Shown piece after piece: positions 1-11,874 of a stretch of 64,000 bases of DNA (its first letter is position 1; each line of letters opens with the position of its first letter). Location: contig CM072339.1 of the NCBI GenBank assembly GCA_036874045.1, positions 12,779,501-12,843,500 of the forward strand, given 5' to 3'. Source of the stretch: Cymodocea nodosa (taxonomy: Eukaryota; Streptophyta; Magnoliopsida; Alismatales; Cymodoceaceae). A model generated the notes under the pieces. The model was not told the origin of the DNA, ran no database searches, and saw nothing but the letters and a program-made list of their open reading frames with translations. The translations under genes and the position numbers were made by a program.

Positions 1-1605
1 CATCTTAATTTAATTCTATAAATAACAACCTCTATAATTTCACCATTGTTACTTATTATAGATCTTAAGTAGTTAAAAGCCTTACATTTATGAATTTTAT
101 GGTCATCTAAGTATGTACCTTAATCATTATTCCTATTTTCATTGGATATAGATTCTTTGTATTAAATCATTTACAAATACATGATTTAATATATTTTTCA
201 TGAAATAAACAAAGAGCATAGCCTAAGAAATAAGATAATAACTAGGGAAGATGAATAAAAGTCCATGATGGCAGATTGGAAAAAGTGTGAAGGATAGAAA
301 AACTTAATATTCTGTATTCTAAAGAAAAAAGTGGAAGAAAATTTATGCTGACTGATTGAAAGGTACATTTTCACAACTTTAACCATTCTTATTATACAGT
401 AGATGTAAGTTAATTCATTTTTTTGTGCAGCTAGAAGGGCAACTATCAACATATAAATGGCATATACACCAATGAATCTTGTCATTTTTGAAATGCTAGC
501 AATGTTAGTTTTGACATGAACAAGCCATCACAAGCAAGATAAAGCAAAATCCTAAGTCACAAACCCCCATTTTGTAAAGACCTTGTCAATTACTCAATGG
601 TCTCACAACATCACTTACTAGCACTCTAAGATCCCCCATGCCAATGAGCACAAAGCTCAACTAGCTTGGCAAGTGAGCCCAAGGTTCTTTATCTACTTGA
701 AGCCAAAGGTCATGGATTTCCACCTAAAGAGGTCAATTAGAGAAGAGTCTATGAGGAAGAATGGGATTTTAGAGAAGATTCAAAGCCCAAAGAGGATAAT
801 CAATTAGGTTCTTTCAAGAATCGAGATCATAGCAAGGAGCATGCTCCTAATAAAGGGAAAAGTGTGATTAACATCCTTGATCGAGATTCAAGAGGTAGGA
901 CCATTTCCTAGTGAAATTCACCATTGAGGTAGAGGGGCTTATTGTTCCCAACCCCCTCCTAAAAATTTGAACATAAAATTAAAGATAGAGATTTTCTTTT
1001 AGTTTTTCTCCTTCCTTTAATTAGGGGAAAAAAAAGTTTTGTTCATCATTGTGGAATTATTTGCCAAAACTTGATCTTTTAGCTGATATTGAGATCCAAG
1101 ATGCATAGTATTCCAGCCTCTACTCTAATATTGGCTTCAGTCATGACATCTTAATGATTATCCCTTCATCCTCACCCTAGTGTTGTCTTCAACCTTGTCA
1201 AAACCTTCAGGTTCACTCCAACTACTACAATGAACATTGACTACATTAAGCTGACCTAGCACAAACTCCCCACCACCTCTAACTTCAATGAACACCACAT
1301 TGAGGCACAAGCCATAGAGACCACCTACGCCACCTATCTATGTCCAAAGTGGAATTAGAGTAGGGGGAGAAGTTCATTCAAAAGAGGAATCAAAGAAGAA
1401 AAGAAAAAGGTTTATGAGGGCAAAGAAAAAAAGCTTATGAAAGATAAAAGTTTTCAAAAAATTCCATCTTTTATTATAGGAGTTAGATATTGTCAGCTAA
1501 AGATCAAATACAGTAACTATTAGCCTACCAAAAATTGCAAGAGTGAAATTGGTCTTTACCAATAAGAGAGCAACCAGCAAGCATGGACTAATGCCCTTCA
1601 TAGTT
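1..1605. other. Flank downstream of the TCP gene, no gene recognised
   Basis: This AT-rich stretch lies on the 3' side of the minus-strand TCP gene, and its last 150 or so bases probably include the gene's 3' UTR. No ORF longer than about 95 codons is present and none resembles a known family. The part from about 600 to 1340 is less AT-rich and reads like an eroded coding fragment in several frames. It has protein-like composition with Lys/Glu/Asp-rich runs but is broken by many stops, and I could not assign it. A decayed gag or host gene remnant is possible. Confidence 0.5.
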
Positions 1606-3015
1606 TCAGCCCTTCTCTTTCCTTTTAAGATCTGCATTCTGGTATTCATCACCATAGCATAGTTGCAAGCGGCTGTCATAACCAGCAGGGAAATGATTCA
1701 CCCCTGAGGCAGGTGCAGTTGGGGTGGGAGCAGTCAAGAAGAAAGGTAGATTAGAGCCATCTTCTGCAGAAGACAGCCTTTGTAGATGGTGATTATGAGA
1801 CATCATAGATTGCGAATTGGACTGAAGGGTCCCCCTGTCAAAACCAGCAAGGCCAGAAGATATAGAGAAGTTGAGGCTGTATTCTCCACGTGCAGCAACA
1901 GCTGTGACTGGGATGAGATGATCCTGCAAAAAAGAGAACTGCTGCTGCTGCATCTCCGGATGATCTCCAGCAGTGGCAATGGCAGCTGCTGCATTGATCC
2001 CAATGGAGGAGATGCTTCCAAGGTGGGCCTGGGCAGGAAGCCCTGATGGTTGCTGGGGCTTCTCCCCCTGCCCAAAGGAACCAGATTGAAAGAAGTAATC
2101 AGTGGTGGCAGAAGCCACAGGAACATGTCGGAACTGTTTGGAGAAGAGCCCAGATCCCACATTTGCGCTGTCGCCAGTATGTAACTGGGCAAGAGTAACC
2201 GAATCATGGTCATGGACATTACCAATATTGCCGGAAAGTAGTACCGTGAAAGAACTCTGAGCATCGTGACTATGCAGATTCAGATGATGACGGACTTCAT
2301 CTCCGTCTCCTTTGTCCTTTTTCTTGGCACAGTTCTTTCCCTTTGCACGATCCTTTGTCTTCACACAATACTCCGTCTGCAACAGCGACGATACAGACCC
2401 TTTACTCGTCATCGATGTGCCACTACAAGCAAACTTTGAAAGTGACAAATTCTGCTGCTGCAGTTCTTTCTCATCATTCCACTCTCCATCATCAGCATCA
2501 TCCTCCATCTCGTTCACTGCATCATTTTCTTTCTGCCTAGTTCCAGGTTTCTCCTCAACTATCAACTGATCAAAGTGGTCCGGAAATGGGCCATCCAGCG
2601 CTGGCAACTCATTAATGGCAGCTGACGCGGCCTTGATAAGCCACTCAACCGCCTTGCTTGGCTGATCGACACCAAGTCGGTCCTGGAGGTCGTAGAACTG
2701 AATGGCGGTGGAGACGGAAAGGCGAACCCTCCGGTCGCGGAGTCCCTTGGCGGTCAGCACCTTGCTGTGGCGGTCCTTCCCACCAGAACCCCGCGAAACC
2801 CTACAGATCCTGGAGGCGTGTTGGTGCCAATGCCTCACCCCTTCTTCCGTTTTACCAGCATCTTCTCTGTTCTTGACATCATCGCGTTGGTTGTGGCTTT
2901 CATCTCCCACCTTCACGGCGGAAGCAGGTGGTCCGCAGACCCAGCGAACACCAGTAGCACGGTTGGCAAAATGTAGCCGAGATCGCTTTGGCGTGTGCAG
3001 GTCGTCCATCTCCAT
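1606..3015 (-). CDS. TCP2: CIN-class TCP transcription factor, TCP2/TCP24 clade
   Basis: Nuclear DNA-binding regulator of leaf and petal growth in the class II CIN group. The 469-residue ORF is intact and intronless, as is usual for this clade. The TCP basic helix-loop-helix domain is at about residues 79-137. It has the basic region [20 protein letters not shown], a first helix ending FYDLQDRLG, and a second helix [10 protein letters not shown] Lys/Arg-rich stretch at about 218-237 fits the R domain found in TCP2 and TCP24. The motif QSSFTVLL (253-260) and a conserved end near residue 442 ([15 protein letters not shown]) also fit TCP2. The codons for residues 394-400 form a miR319 site. The first in-frame ATG (3013-3015) is taken as the start, although MEM gives a second candidate two codons later. 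The gene is GC-richer than everything to its right. The N-terminus before residue 65 is not a recognised conserved block. Confidence 0.96.
   Translation of the reverse strand: MEMDDLHTPKRSRLHFANRATGVRWVCGPPASAVKVGDESHNQRDDVKNREDAGKTEEGVRHWHQHASRICRVSRGSGGKDRHSKVLTAKGLRDRRVRLSVSTAIQFYDLQDRLGVDQPSKAVEWLIKAASAAINELPALDGPFPDHFDQLIVEEKPGTRQKENDAVNEMEDDADDGEWNDEKELQQQNLSLSKFACSGTSMTSKGSVSSLLQTEYCVKTKDRAKGKNCAKKKDKGDGDEVRHHLNLHSHDAQSSFTVLLSGNIGNVHDHDSVTLAQLHTGDSANVGSGLFSKQFRHVPVASATTDYFFQSGSFGQGEKPQQPSGLPAQAHLGSISSIGINAAAAIATAGDHPEMQQQQFSFLQDHLIPVTAVAARGEYSLNFSISSGLAGFDRGTLQSNSQSMMSHNHHLQRLSSAEDGSNLPFFLTAPTPTAPASGVNHFPAGYDSRLQLCYGDEYQNADLKRKEKG
1817..1836 (-). promoter_or_regulatory. miR319 target site in the TCP coding sequence
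   Basis: The plus strand reads ttggactgaagggtccccct, which matches the 5' thirteen bases of plant miR319 (UUGGACUGAAGGG) exactly, so the mRNA is fully complementary across the seed and cleavage region. In protein it encodes RGTLQSN. This is the known site by which miR319 cleaves CIN-type TCP mRNAs. Post-transcriptional control by miR319 is therefore expected here. Confidence 0.95.
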
Positions 3016-4572
3016 GTGCAGCGGCTCTCATGCCTCACTCTGTCGGACCGAACAAAAGATAGGGTTTTGTTTATTTTTCAACTTCGTAAAAATCAAACGA
3101 AACGGAGAAAATTTTCCGATGCGTTTTCTCTGTCGGACGCGCATGCATGGCTGTGGTATCCGAGCCACTAGTTGTGTATCGGTTGTCTGCCTTCCTTCAT
3201 CAACGGCCGTATCTTCTTGCTTCTACGGCTGGTGGTGGTTGCATCTATGTTATCATCAATGACGGCCCTAGCGATCGATTACAAGACATATTTTTAAACA
3301 AGTCAGCTTTACCGGTGATTAATGATTTTTTTGGAAATGGTAAACTGTATTCGTATAGATCGTCAAACTTTGTCTACGAAGACACCACCTGCGTAATAAG
3401 ATTCTAATTACATGTAGACACTAAAATAAACGTCGTTACATCCCATAGATACCAAAGTAGCTTCAGCACAAACACGAACAACCGTTAAAGTAATTTAAGT
3501 TTTCCGGATTCACAAGAAAGTGAAGCACAGAGGGTGTGAATGCTAGTAGCGGAAAAAAAGACATTACGATCTCAATTATTTGTTTCTCGTTGAATTGGAA
3601 TATCCTTAACTTCTCCGTGTCAGCATCTGTGTCATGAGAGTCTAACCCAAAAATTGATAAAACCAAGGATCATGCTAGGTGCACTAAAAAGAACCAAATC
3701 TTTCAATAAGTTATCCGGCAAGAGAAAAGATAGATTATGATCAGAAAACAGAAAACTTTAAAGAAGTGTTCGAACACTTCGAATATTTAGAAAATAAAAT
3801 TTAAAAATGATAGAAAATTGACAATCAGAAAAGTTAAAAAAATTTATAAACATTTATGGAAATTAAAAAAAAAAAAAAAGGTAGAGAATGTATAATACGA
3901 ACTGTGAATAAATAATTTTAGTAAATGTAAATAATTTCTAACATTAAAATATCAAATTATTAAAAGTATTTAATAGATGATTAATTTATTAAAATAATTT
4001 TTTATTAAAAGTTCATATATTTCATTAAAAAGAATAAACTTGACAGTATTTATAAAAAAATTTCATAATATTCAAATACAATTTCCTTAAAAAAATTTCA
4101 ACTTCTTATGCATAATATTTTCAATAAGGGTCACGGCGTTTATACTCGGTATTTTTATTCCAAGGCAAAAAAAAACACCTTCTAATCTTTAATGGCAAAT
4201 AATGTCACATCGATTCTTAAAAAAAAAAAAAAGAATTTTTTCACCAACTATAATTATTAAAATTATGCATCAATATTGATTGGCCAAGTATCATCGAAAA
4301 ATGATAGATAACTTACACCTTGTAAATCTCATCAATCTACGTCACAAACCTTATTAGAAACTTAGGATTCATTTGTGATAAAAAGAGTATTAAAAAGTTA
4401 AAAATAATAATAATAAGAAAAATTACAAAAAATAACAGAAAGTTAATAGAAAATATAAGTATTTATATATATAATAGAAAATGACAAAATCTAAAATACA
4501 AATACGTAAAATAGAAAATAATGAAAAATCACATGTAAAATATGTATGTTTCTCTTCTTCGTCAACTTATAT
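3016..4572. other. Upstream region of the TCP gene and AT-rich intergenic DNA
   Basis: 3016-3420 is moderately GC-rich and should contain the 5' UTR and promoter of the minus-strand TCP gene. No convincing TATA box was found; weak AT-rich candidates exist near 3290 and 3350. An out-of-frame upstream ATG lies at 3029-3031 on the minus strand. From about 3700 to 4560 the DNA becomes very AT-rich with A and T runs and no ORF of note. Nothing else was recognised. Confidence 0.6.
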
Positions 4573-5970
4573 ATGAGAGCTTTTCCCAAAAGAGGTGTTT
4601 GATTCCTAAAAATATGTTTCGTTTGGTGTGTATGGATAACTAATCAATGAGAATTCTATGTCTTTTATATTGTATTTTTATTTCTTCCATATCTTCCACG
4701 TTTATCCATAATCAGTTTTCCACTCTTCATGTATTATCTTTTTCCTTTATTTAAATACACACGTTCTGATCCACATTTTTCTCTTGAATTTTCTTTAATC
4801 AACAATCCTAGATATTTGAAAAATTTCCTACAAAATAAACTTTCTCGTCCAAAATTTTCATCAAATGTAATAACAAGTCATTGTGTTAATGTTAACTAAA
4901 CAAGTAAAACAAGTAGACTTATAACTTAACATATATAACTTAACGAGTTCATCATGTGTTAATTTATGTGACATGTATTGTAGCTAACTCAACGAACTAA
5001 GTTCGTGGTATTATACTAACTCAATGAACCAACTTCATGGTATTACAGTTAACTCAACAAACTAACTTCGTTGTGTTACATGACTTAAGTTGTCTTTCAG
5101 AAGGTTAGATGGTAACTATCTAAAATGTGTTTAAGTATCAGATGGTTATGTTTTCAAAGTATTTGAAATACCATTTTCCTATAAAAACTAGTGAGACATG
5201 TGTCGTGACCTAGAAACGTAACTTAAGTTATCCTTCGGAAGGTTAGATGCTAATTATCTAAAATGTGTTTAAGTATTAGATAGTTATGTTTATAAGTATC
5301 CAAAATACCTTCTGATAACTCAACGAACCAGTAATAAATAAATATTTTAAATAATAAAGTATTTACCACATGCAAGAATAATAACTTTAAATTTATAATG
5401 CTAACCTAACACATTGTCTTAGTATTCAATATAACAACTCAACACGTGTAGTTAGGTTTACTTAACGAGTTAAGCATATGCAACTCACATGATATAATAT
5501 AACATTTATAAACTCCAAATTCATCACATGCATAATACTAACTTAACGAGTTCATCTCTTCACTTTAACACTTTGTTCACTAACTCAACGAGTTCTCACG
5601 TAACCTATTTTAACCTTTAAGCTTATAACTCAACAAGTTCTCATGTGACTTTTTTACAAACAAGGCACTAACTCAATGAATTATCTAAACATGCACTATA
5701 CATGATACATAAATATAACTTTTTAAAATATATCATGCTCTATAATAAAAACACACATTAACTTAACGTTTAGTTAAATGAAAAATTAGTATAACTTAAC
5801 GACTAGTTATTTAACTTAACATAATTTTAGATCCACTACAGATAGGTATATATATCAGTAAACTTTTTCTGTATTAATTGATGTTCTTAATTTACTTTCA
5901 CAAATAATAGTAATTGATTAAATATGATTACATTCATTTAGCACACATTATCAAAACATAATACTCAACA
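4573..5970 (-). mobile_element. SIRE-type Copia LTR fragment (minus orientation)
   Basis: On the minus strand this begins with TGTTGAGTATTATGTTTTG at 5970. It stays collinear with the SIRE LTRs at 17421-19114 and 25385-26865, including the shared CTTAAGT, GGATAGTT and TAACTCAACGA modules. The TATA box is kept (minus-strand TATAAAAG, 4662-4669). The match stops near 4573, so the last 560 or so bases of the LTR, including the 65-bp tandem repeats, are missing. No partner LTR or internal region adjoins it. Confidence 0.85.
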
Positions 5971-6784
5971 ATGAAAAAAATATATACAATGATGTATTTT
6001 AATTTAAAAACACATTGAAATATAACATTATCTCACCTTGAAGTAAAGATAAACATGATGATCATTCTGAATCCATACTAGAGTTGATGATTCTTACTTG
6101 ACCAATAGTTTATGAACAATGTTAAGATGTCATTTTAAATGCCTATGTGTTTTAAATTTATAAACTCTATAAGTACATAGTGCCTATTGTGGGTAGCATA
6201 CAAATACAAGTCAATCCACAAGAAGCTTGGGTAAACAATAAATTTGGATTCAACTGAGAAGGTTCACATCCACAAGTTTAAAAATGAGTATCTTTAAGTT
6301 ATCTCTTTGGTCATAAAAACCACCTATAAGCATATGCACATAAATACAAAACCAACATAAGATTGATTCCCCTCAAATGGGATCATTTGAAAGCTAGCTA
6401 CACATCTGAAATTTTCAAATGTGTATATCTCCATCACCCACAATCATAGGTGAAGGTCTCCACCTTCTAAAGAATACCTAAAAAGCTCATTTACACATTC
6501 ACACATTCTTTTGTATTATTATTCACACATTCACAAGATATTCACATATTCACAAGGGAAAACAAGCATTCACAAAAGAAAACCAATATCCACAAATGTG
6601 CAAATATACATTCATAAACCATTAAAGGAAATTAAGTTTATATTTAACTAAATAGTCTACTAACAAGAAAAGTAAAGTTCTACGGCTACAAATTATCCTA
6701 ACATGCAAGACATAACTACAACACAAATGCAAGATATATAAATAAACATATAGAGGTTCAACTATCTTCCTAAGCATTATACCT
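5971..6784. other. Noncoding AT-rich DNA between element fragments
   Basis: No gene was recognised. 6170-6240 loosely resembles the U5 part of the Athila LTRs in this window, with a 'cctattgtg...caagtacaggtcgat'-like pattern, but too weakly to call. 6495-6600 is rich in a short CATTCACA/ATTCACAAG repeat. The ORF ending near 6622 belongs to the decayed env-like region that starts just to the right. Confidence 0.45.
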
Positions 6785-7840
6785 TTGAAGTTCACCAGAA
6801 TTCTTTGAAAAATTTGTTGAAGAGTCTCTCCCTCTTCAGTGGAATCTGTCAAGTCATTTCCTTGCTATTCAATATGCTCTTGTTCAGTTTCTTGTTCCTC
6901 CTGACTACCAATCTATATTGTCATTATTCTTTTTGATTATGTGGCAGATTAGGATGGAGTCACGAGTAAATCAACTTTTGCCTTAATTTCAATTTCTTCT
7001 ATTTGTACAGGTTGTAGACTAATTTCAACCTGTTTTCCTTCTTCTCTTTGCTCTTGCTACTGCTACTCCTGCTCCTCCTCAAATTCAGATAGCAAGTCTA
7101 CAAAAATGAGCTCTACAAACCCTTCTGATATTTTCAACTCAAGTTTAATCTCTATAGGAGCTTCAGGCACTATCTCTTTTCCTTTCCTTTTTCTAAATAG
7201 TTGTGTCTAGTCTTCCTCTTCCTCCTTTGAGATTAAATCTACAAAAATAAGCTCTACAGGCCTTTGAGCCACAGGTATTGGCTCTTCCTGTTTTACTTTT
7301 TCTATAATTACTGTCTTGAAGAACCAACTTCAGTTTCTTTTGCAGCCATTGATCTAGCTACTTCCTGATGTTGCTCTACTTTAATTTTATATTAGGCCTT
7401 CAACTTATTTACGACCATTTTCTTACAAAGTGCATCATATAGTAGATGTGTTTTTGCCATAGTCATATCCTCAAAATTTCCTTGGCTCTTGGCAACGTTG
7501 ACAAGCTCTGCAAATTCTCTCTATTCCTCTAGCGTTGATGGCCCCAAAAATGCTACTCTTTTGATCGGCCTTAATGGTGAAATGGATGGTCTTAGCTGTT
7601 GTTCCTTAGTAACTGATTTTTTAGCAGTTGACTCTATATTTGCAAGCTCTTCAACTGCTTTCCTCTATTGCTCCCAGATTGCCCACCTAATATGTCCACT
7701 AATATGTCGTATGAATCATAATCTAGACTTGCGTCGGATCAATTCTAGGGCAACTTCATTACCTGGCCTAATTTTTCTTTCTCTATTTATTACAACTTCT
7801 GTTGCTACTTTAGTCCTTGTTTCTACAATCTGAGGTCTTG
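6785..7840 (-). pseudogene. Athila-4 env-position ORF, decayed
   Basis: Read on the minus strand, this matches the post-pol ORF of the two longer Athila copies (16764-42852 and 31277-33486). It has the segment around YKIKVEQHQE, the Glu/Gln-rich middle part and the DSTEEGETLQQIF segment. The N-terminal 50 or so residues and the whole C-terminal globular part are missing. At least ten stops and frameshifts break the rest. In an Athila element this ORF sits after integrase, which is where it lies here relative to 8560-9832. Its function is unproven even in the family. Confidence 0.75.
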
Positions 7841-8559
7841 ACTTCGTGGTGTGACGGAATGGAACAGAATCACTTTGATCTTCACTATTCTAAGTTCTAA
7901 ATGATTCTACGGAAAATGCCCCCAAAATCTTTAGTATAAATAAATCCTAAGTTTTAGGCAAGTAATCGGGTCATTTTCTCGTGCAAACTCTCGCTTTCTC
8001 ACTTACCTCTTCGTGGAGTTACGATTAACTCCACGGACTTAACTACAATACTCCATTGAGTTATAGTTAACTTAATGGGGTAAGTTCGTTAACTTATCCT
8101 AGACTCAATGGAGTAAGTTCATTGAGTTAAGCGTAACTCAACGGACCTCCTGTAAAGTTATAACTAATAAAAATACTTATAATAATAATTTTTTCTTCGG
8201 TCAAGACTGAAGAATTTCCAGTCTAACCGACTTTTAATTTTTCAACATTTTAGACTTTTGGTCAAACTGTTATATTCCTCGATTGAACCGAAATTAAATA
8301 TTTTTTCTTTTTCATTCTACCGATTGAATAGATATTATACTTCGGTAATACCGACATTTTTACTTAATATAATATATAGATTTTTTTTATTTTTATGTTT
8401 CGGTCAGACCAATGGATCCTATCAGTTGAACCGCAACAAATATTTTTTCTTTTAATATATTTTTCAGTAAAATCGATAATTTCTTTCGATTGAACCGTGA
8501 CTATGTTTAATTAAGTTTTTTTTTTTCTTAACATAAGATGATTTCTTACTAAGTAAAGC
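7841..8559 (-). other. Athila-4 spacer between integrase and env-like ORF
   Basis: This noncoding segment is closely similar to 52832-53430 and is the reverse of 16103-16763. The part next to the env-like ORF (about 8020-8150) carries several TTGAGTTA/TAACTCAA dyads. The part next to integrase (about 8180-8510) carries several CGGTTNAACCG-like dyads. No ORF is supported. Confidence 0.7.
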
Positions 8560-9832
8560 TCGAGTACTCTTACTTCTTCTATAATTTCAAAGGAACTTTT
8601 TGGAATCTTCAGAATAAGTTTGAGTCTTTGTCAATTTACTTTAAATGTATTCTTATTTTTAGGATTTTCAATTTCAATAGCTCCATAGGAATAAATATTT
8701 CAAATTATGTAATGTCCTGCCCATCTAGATCTTAATTTTCCTAGATGGTTATGGAGTCTAGTCATGTAAAGATATACTTCTTGTCATATTTCAAAAGTTT
8801 TTGGAATAATTTTCTTGTCATGCCAAAACATCATTTTCTCTAACAATTTTCAAATAAGCTTCATTCCTAAATTCTTCTAATTCAATCAATTGCATTTTCC
8901 TATTTTTAGCAGCTTGATTTAAATTGGTGTTCAGAGTTTTTAATGCCCAATAAGCTTTATGTTCAATTGCAACTAGTAAATAACAACTTTTTCCATATAC
9001 TAGCCTAAAATGTGACATACCTAAGCTTGTCTTATAAGCAGTTCTATAAGCCCAAAGCGCATCTATTAATCTACTAGCCCAATCTATTCTAGTAGGATTT
9101 ACTACTTTTTCTAAGATTAACTTAATTTGTTTATTTGCACTTTCTACTTGTCCACTTGTTTGCGGATGATATGATGTTGCAATTTTGTGATTTACTCCAT
9201 ATTTCTTCATTAAGGCTTCAAAACTTCTATTACAAAAATGAATTCCTCTATCACTGATAATAGCTTTAGGTATTCCAAATCTAGCAATTATATTAGTTCT
9301 TATAAAATGTATTACCACTTTGTTGTCATTAGTTTTTGTAAGAATAACTTCTATCCATTTAGATACATAATCAACCCCTAATAATATATAATTAAATTGA
9401 TTAGACATAGGAAATGAACCCATAAAATCTATTCCCCACACATCAAAGATTTCAACCTCAATAATAGGATTAAGAGGCAACATATTCCTCTTTGATATTC
9501 TTCCTATTTGTTGACATCTTACATAATTTAAGAAATATTTATGAGCAACTTTGAATAGTGTTGGCCAATAAAATCTACATTGCAGAATTTTAGCAATAGT
9601 TTTCCCTGAACCAAAATGCCCTCCACATGCTTGGTCATGGTAGAAAGATAATATGCTTTGATATTCAGTTTCTAGAACACACCTCCTTAAAACCAGATCA
9701 TGACGTTTCTTAAATAAGTATGGGTCTTCCCAATAGTAATATTTTACTCTTGAAAAGAACAATTTCTTATCTTATCTATTCCAATCCTTAGGTGTTAAAC
9801 CAGTAACTAAGTAATTAACTATGTCTACATAC
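8560..9832 (-). pseudogene. Athila-4 integrase (Ty3/Gypsy), truncated element
   Basis: Integrase inserts the element cDNA into host DNA. An open frame covers 8818-9762. It contains the His-rich N-terminal zinc region (HDQACGGHFGSGKT), although the first Cys of the usual C-x2-C pair reads Tyr. The catalytic core has all three acidic residues: Asp in WGIDFMG, Asp in IISDRGIHF and Glu in SGQVESANK. The C-terminal part (8560-8817) is out of frame, and one segment after SLGMSHFRLVYGKS has decayed. RT and upstream domains are absent because the element is cut at 9832 by the LTR of Athila-1. Confidence 0.9.
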
Positions 9833-11768
9833 TATTTAGAATAAAAAAGTGCATAATATTAACAGTTAAATGATGGTTAATTGCATAATATTTAGCTTAT
9901 CATATGAGAATTAAGCCATTATATTATAATTGCACTGTTATAAGCATTGATGAAGGAATCTACATAACTTTAGGAAATTAATGTTAATTTAGTACATTTC
10001 TGAATTGTCGTTAAATTGCAAGCTGTAAAATTCTTAAGTATCCGAACTTTTTGTTATTTCGGAGAGTTATACTGCATGTACCGAATAGTATGTTTTAAAA
10101 GAATATTTTATTATTTCCTGAAATGCATGTGTTGAAACCTTAATACATGACTTAAGTGGATTTTCGGTAAGTTATCTGTTAACTATCTGAAATGCATTTG
10201 GGCATCGAATAGTTAGGTTCTTAAGTGTCTGAAATATCTGAATTTGTTAAGTTAGAATTATGCACATGTTGAATTTAAATACTTTAGTAAATCACGTGAG
10301 ATGTACATGTTTAACTCGTTAAGTTAGCATAACTGTACGCATTGAGTTACATGAATACATACTAAGGTAACACGTTATGTTAGCAACTTATTTCTTTATT
10401 GCACGTGTTTTATAGTTAAATCAACGAAGTAAGTCCGTTGAGTTATTTGTAACTCCACAGACCATTTATTTTCTAATATGCCACTATAGCGGTTATAGAA
10501 ATAGGACATTCGAAGGAAAATCAAGATTGCACGTATTACATAGGAATTCACTCGTGGACAGAAGAAGAAATCACCATCGTTGATATGAATGAAGGAAATC
10601 CAACTGATCATCTAAGTAGAAGCAATTACTACTAAAGAAATATAAAAGAAAAGGAGAAAAGATGAAGAAGGGATGTGTGTGTAGAGGTGGAGGACTACGC
10701 TAACTGCAGGCAACGTTAGAAGTTCCTTGAAGCTCCACACCATCACCATAATCACCAACCATCAGAGGTCTGTGAGGATACTTTCCTGATGTCGGGTCGA
10801 TTCCGAGCCAAACACGGTGCTTGATAACCATTGTGAGGAGTGATCGCGTCGTGGGAAAGGAAGCCATTTTCACCAAGTACTAACTCATATCTCAGGAGAT
10901 CGTAAAGCTTCTAGCCTTGGTTTCAGGTTGATTCTAGTATGTTGAAGAGGAGATCATCTTGCAATTCTAGACTTGCGATTCTATAGGGAGAGGAGGTAGG
11001 ATTGTAAGTGATTAAGTTTTTAGTAGTGTAATTACATCGCATGTAGTGACGAAAGTATTTACTATCGATAGAGATTTTTACATTTCACCTTTCACCCATT
11101 TTCATGAACATATCAAAACAAAAATATCAAAAACAACAACTTATCTATGTTTACATTTAGTATTTAAGTGTTGTATTATTTGTTTTGTATCGTGATTAAT
11201 GTTATCATTGTTAGTATTGTGAATGTTTTATGTTTGTTTGATTCAGAAAATAGAAAATAGTTTTACAATTTACTGAAATTGATTCGTTCCAGATACATAA
11301 AGATTTTAATAGTTACTATTTGAAATATTTGAATGTTCTTAATTAATGTTATTTACAATCCATGGAACCGCCCAATGGTTGGTTGGATTTCTCTGTAAAT
11401 AGCAGTATTTAATTGGAAAGATAGGCTCGTGGAGTTAACTTAAGTCCACAAGGTTAGTCCGTTGAGTTAACCATAACTCAATGAACTTAGTCCGTTGTGT
11501 TAATTGTAACTCAATGGAGTGCTTAACTAAACACATAAACTCTAATATAAAAATCAGGATAGTACACAATCCTTACTTAATCTCTGTGAGATCGACCTAT
11601 ACTTGCACACAAATACAATATACACTATGCACTTGCAGTTAAAATATAAATTGGAATTAATATCTAATTTGTGTGAAAGGTTGTTAGTTTACTTCTAAAA
11701 GTAATTATTGATATAAGCATAAAGACAAAGTAAACAAGTTGTTTGATCTAATCTTTCACAACCAAACA
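9833..11768 (+). repeat. 5' LTR of Athila-1
   Basis: The LTR start aligns with the TGTTTAGAATGAAAAAGTGC of the 3' LTR at 48324, here mutated to TATTTAGAATA. It ends CCAAACA seven bases before the tRNA-Asp primer site, giving TGTTT...AAACA ends. Length is 1936 bp. It contains GGATAGTT/CTTAAGT modules (10030-10260), a TATA box at 10641, TTGAGTTA/TAACTCAA dyads (11420-11530), and the U5-like 'gatcgacctatacttgcac' block near 11590. Confidence 0.88.
10641..10648 (+). promoter_or_regulatory. TATA box of the Athila-1 5' LTR
   Basis: TATAAAAG lies in a purine-rich context and is conserved at the same place in the LTRs of Athila-2 (minus strand, 40034-40041) and Athila-3 (minus strand, 59355-59362). 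It is likely the core promoter for the genomic RNA. Confidence 0.6.
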
Positions 11769-11775
11769 AGTTTTC

Positions 11776-11793
11776 TAGCACCGTTGTCGGGGA
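11776..11793 (+). other. Primer binding site, tRNA-Asp
   Basis: TAGCACCGTTGTCGGGGA matches the complement of the 3' end of plant tRNA-Asp(GTC), TGGCGCCGTTGCCGGGGA, at 15 of 18 positions. The mismatches are transitions. Use of tRNA-Asp is typical of Athila/Calypso elements. The same site is seen at 38795-38812 and 58143-58160. Confidence 0.88.
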
Positions 11794-11874
11794 TTGAGAA
11801 GCAAAGCAATTGTAAGTGCTATTTTGTTTTAATAGCAAGAGTAGTGTTGCATGCTTTATTCTATAATTGAGAAT

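Noticed and set aside
198..485. A 95-codon minus-strand frame with hydrophobic segments
   Set aside because: No similarity to a known protein, AT-rich composition, and no conserved context. It looks like chance.
1803..2264. Open frames on both strands across the TCP gene (for example 1803-2264 minus, 2702-3262 plus)
   Set aside because: They overlap the TCP coding sequence in other frames. The GC-richer gene DNA has few stops by chance, and none has family motifs.
5971..6784. A further Athila LTR at about 6130-6600
   Set aside because: Only one short phrase resembles the U5 block, and the rest does not align by eye.
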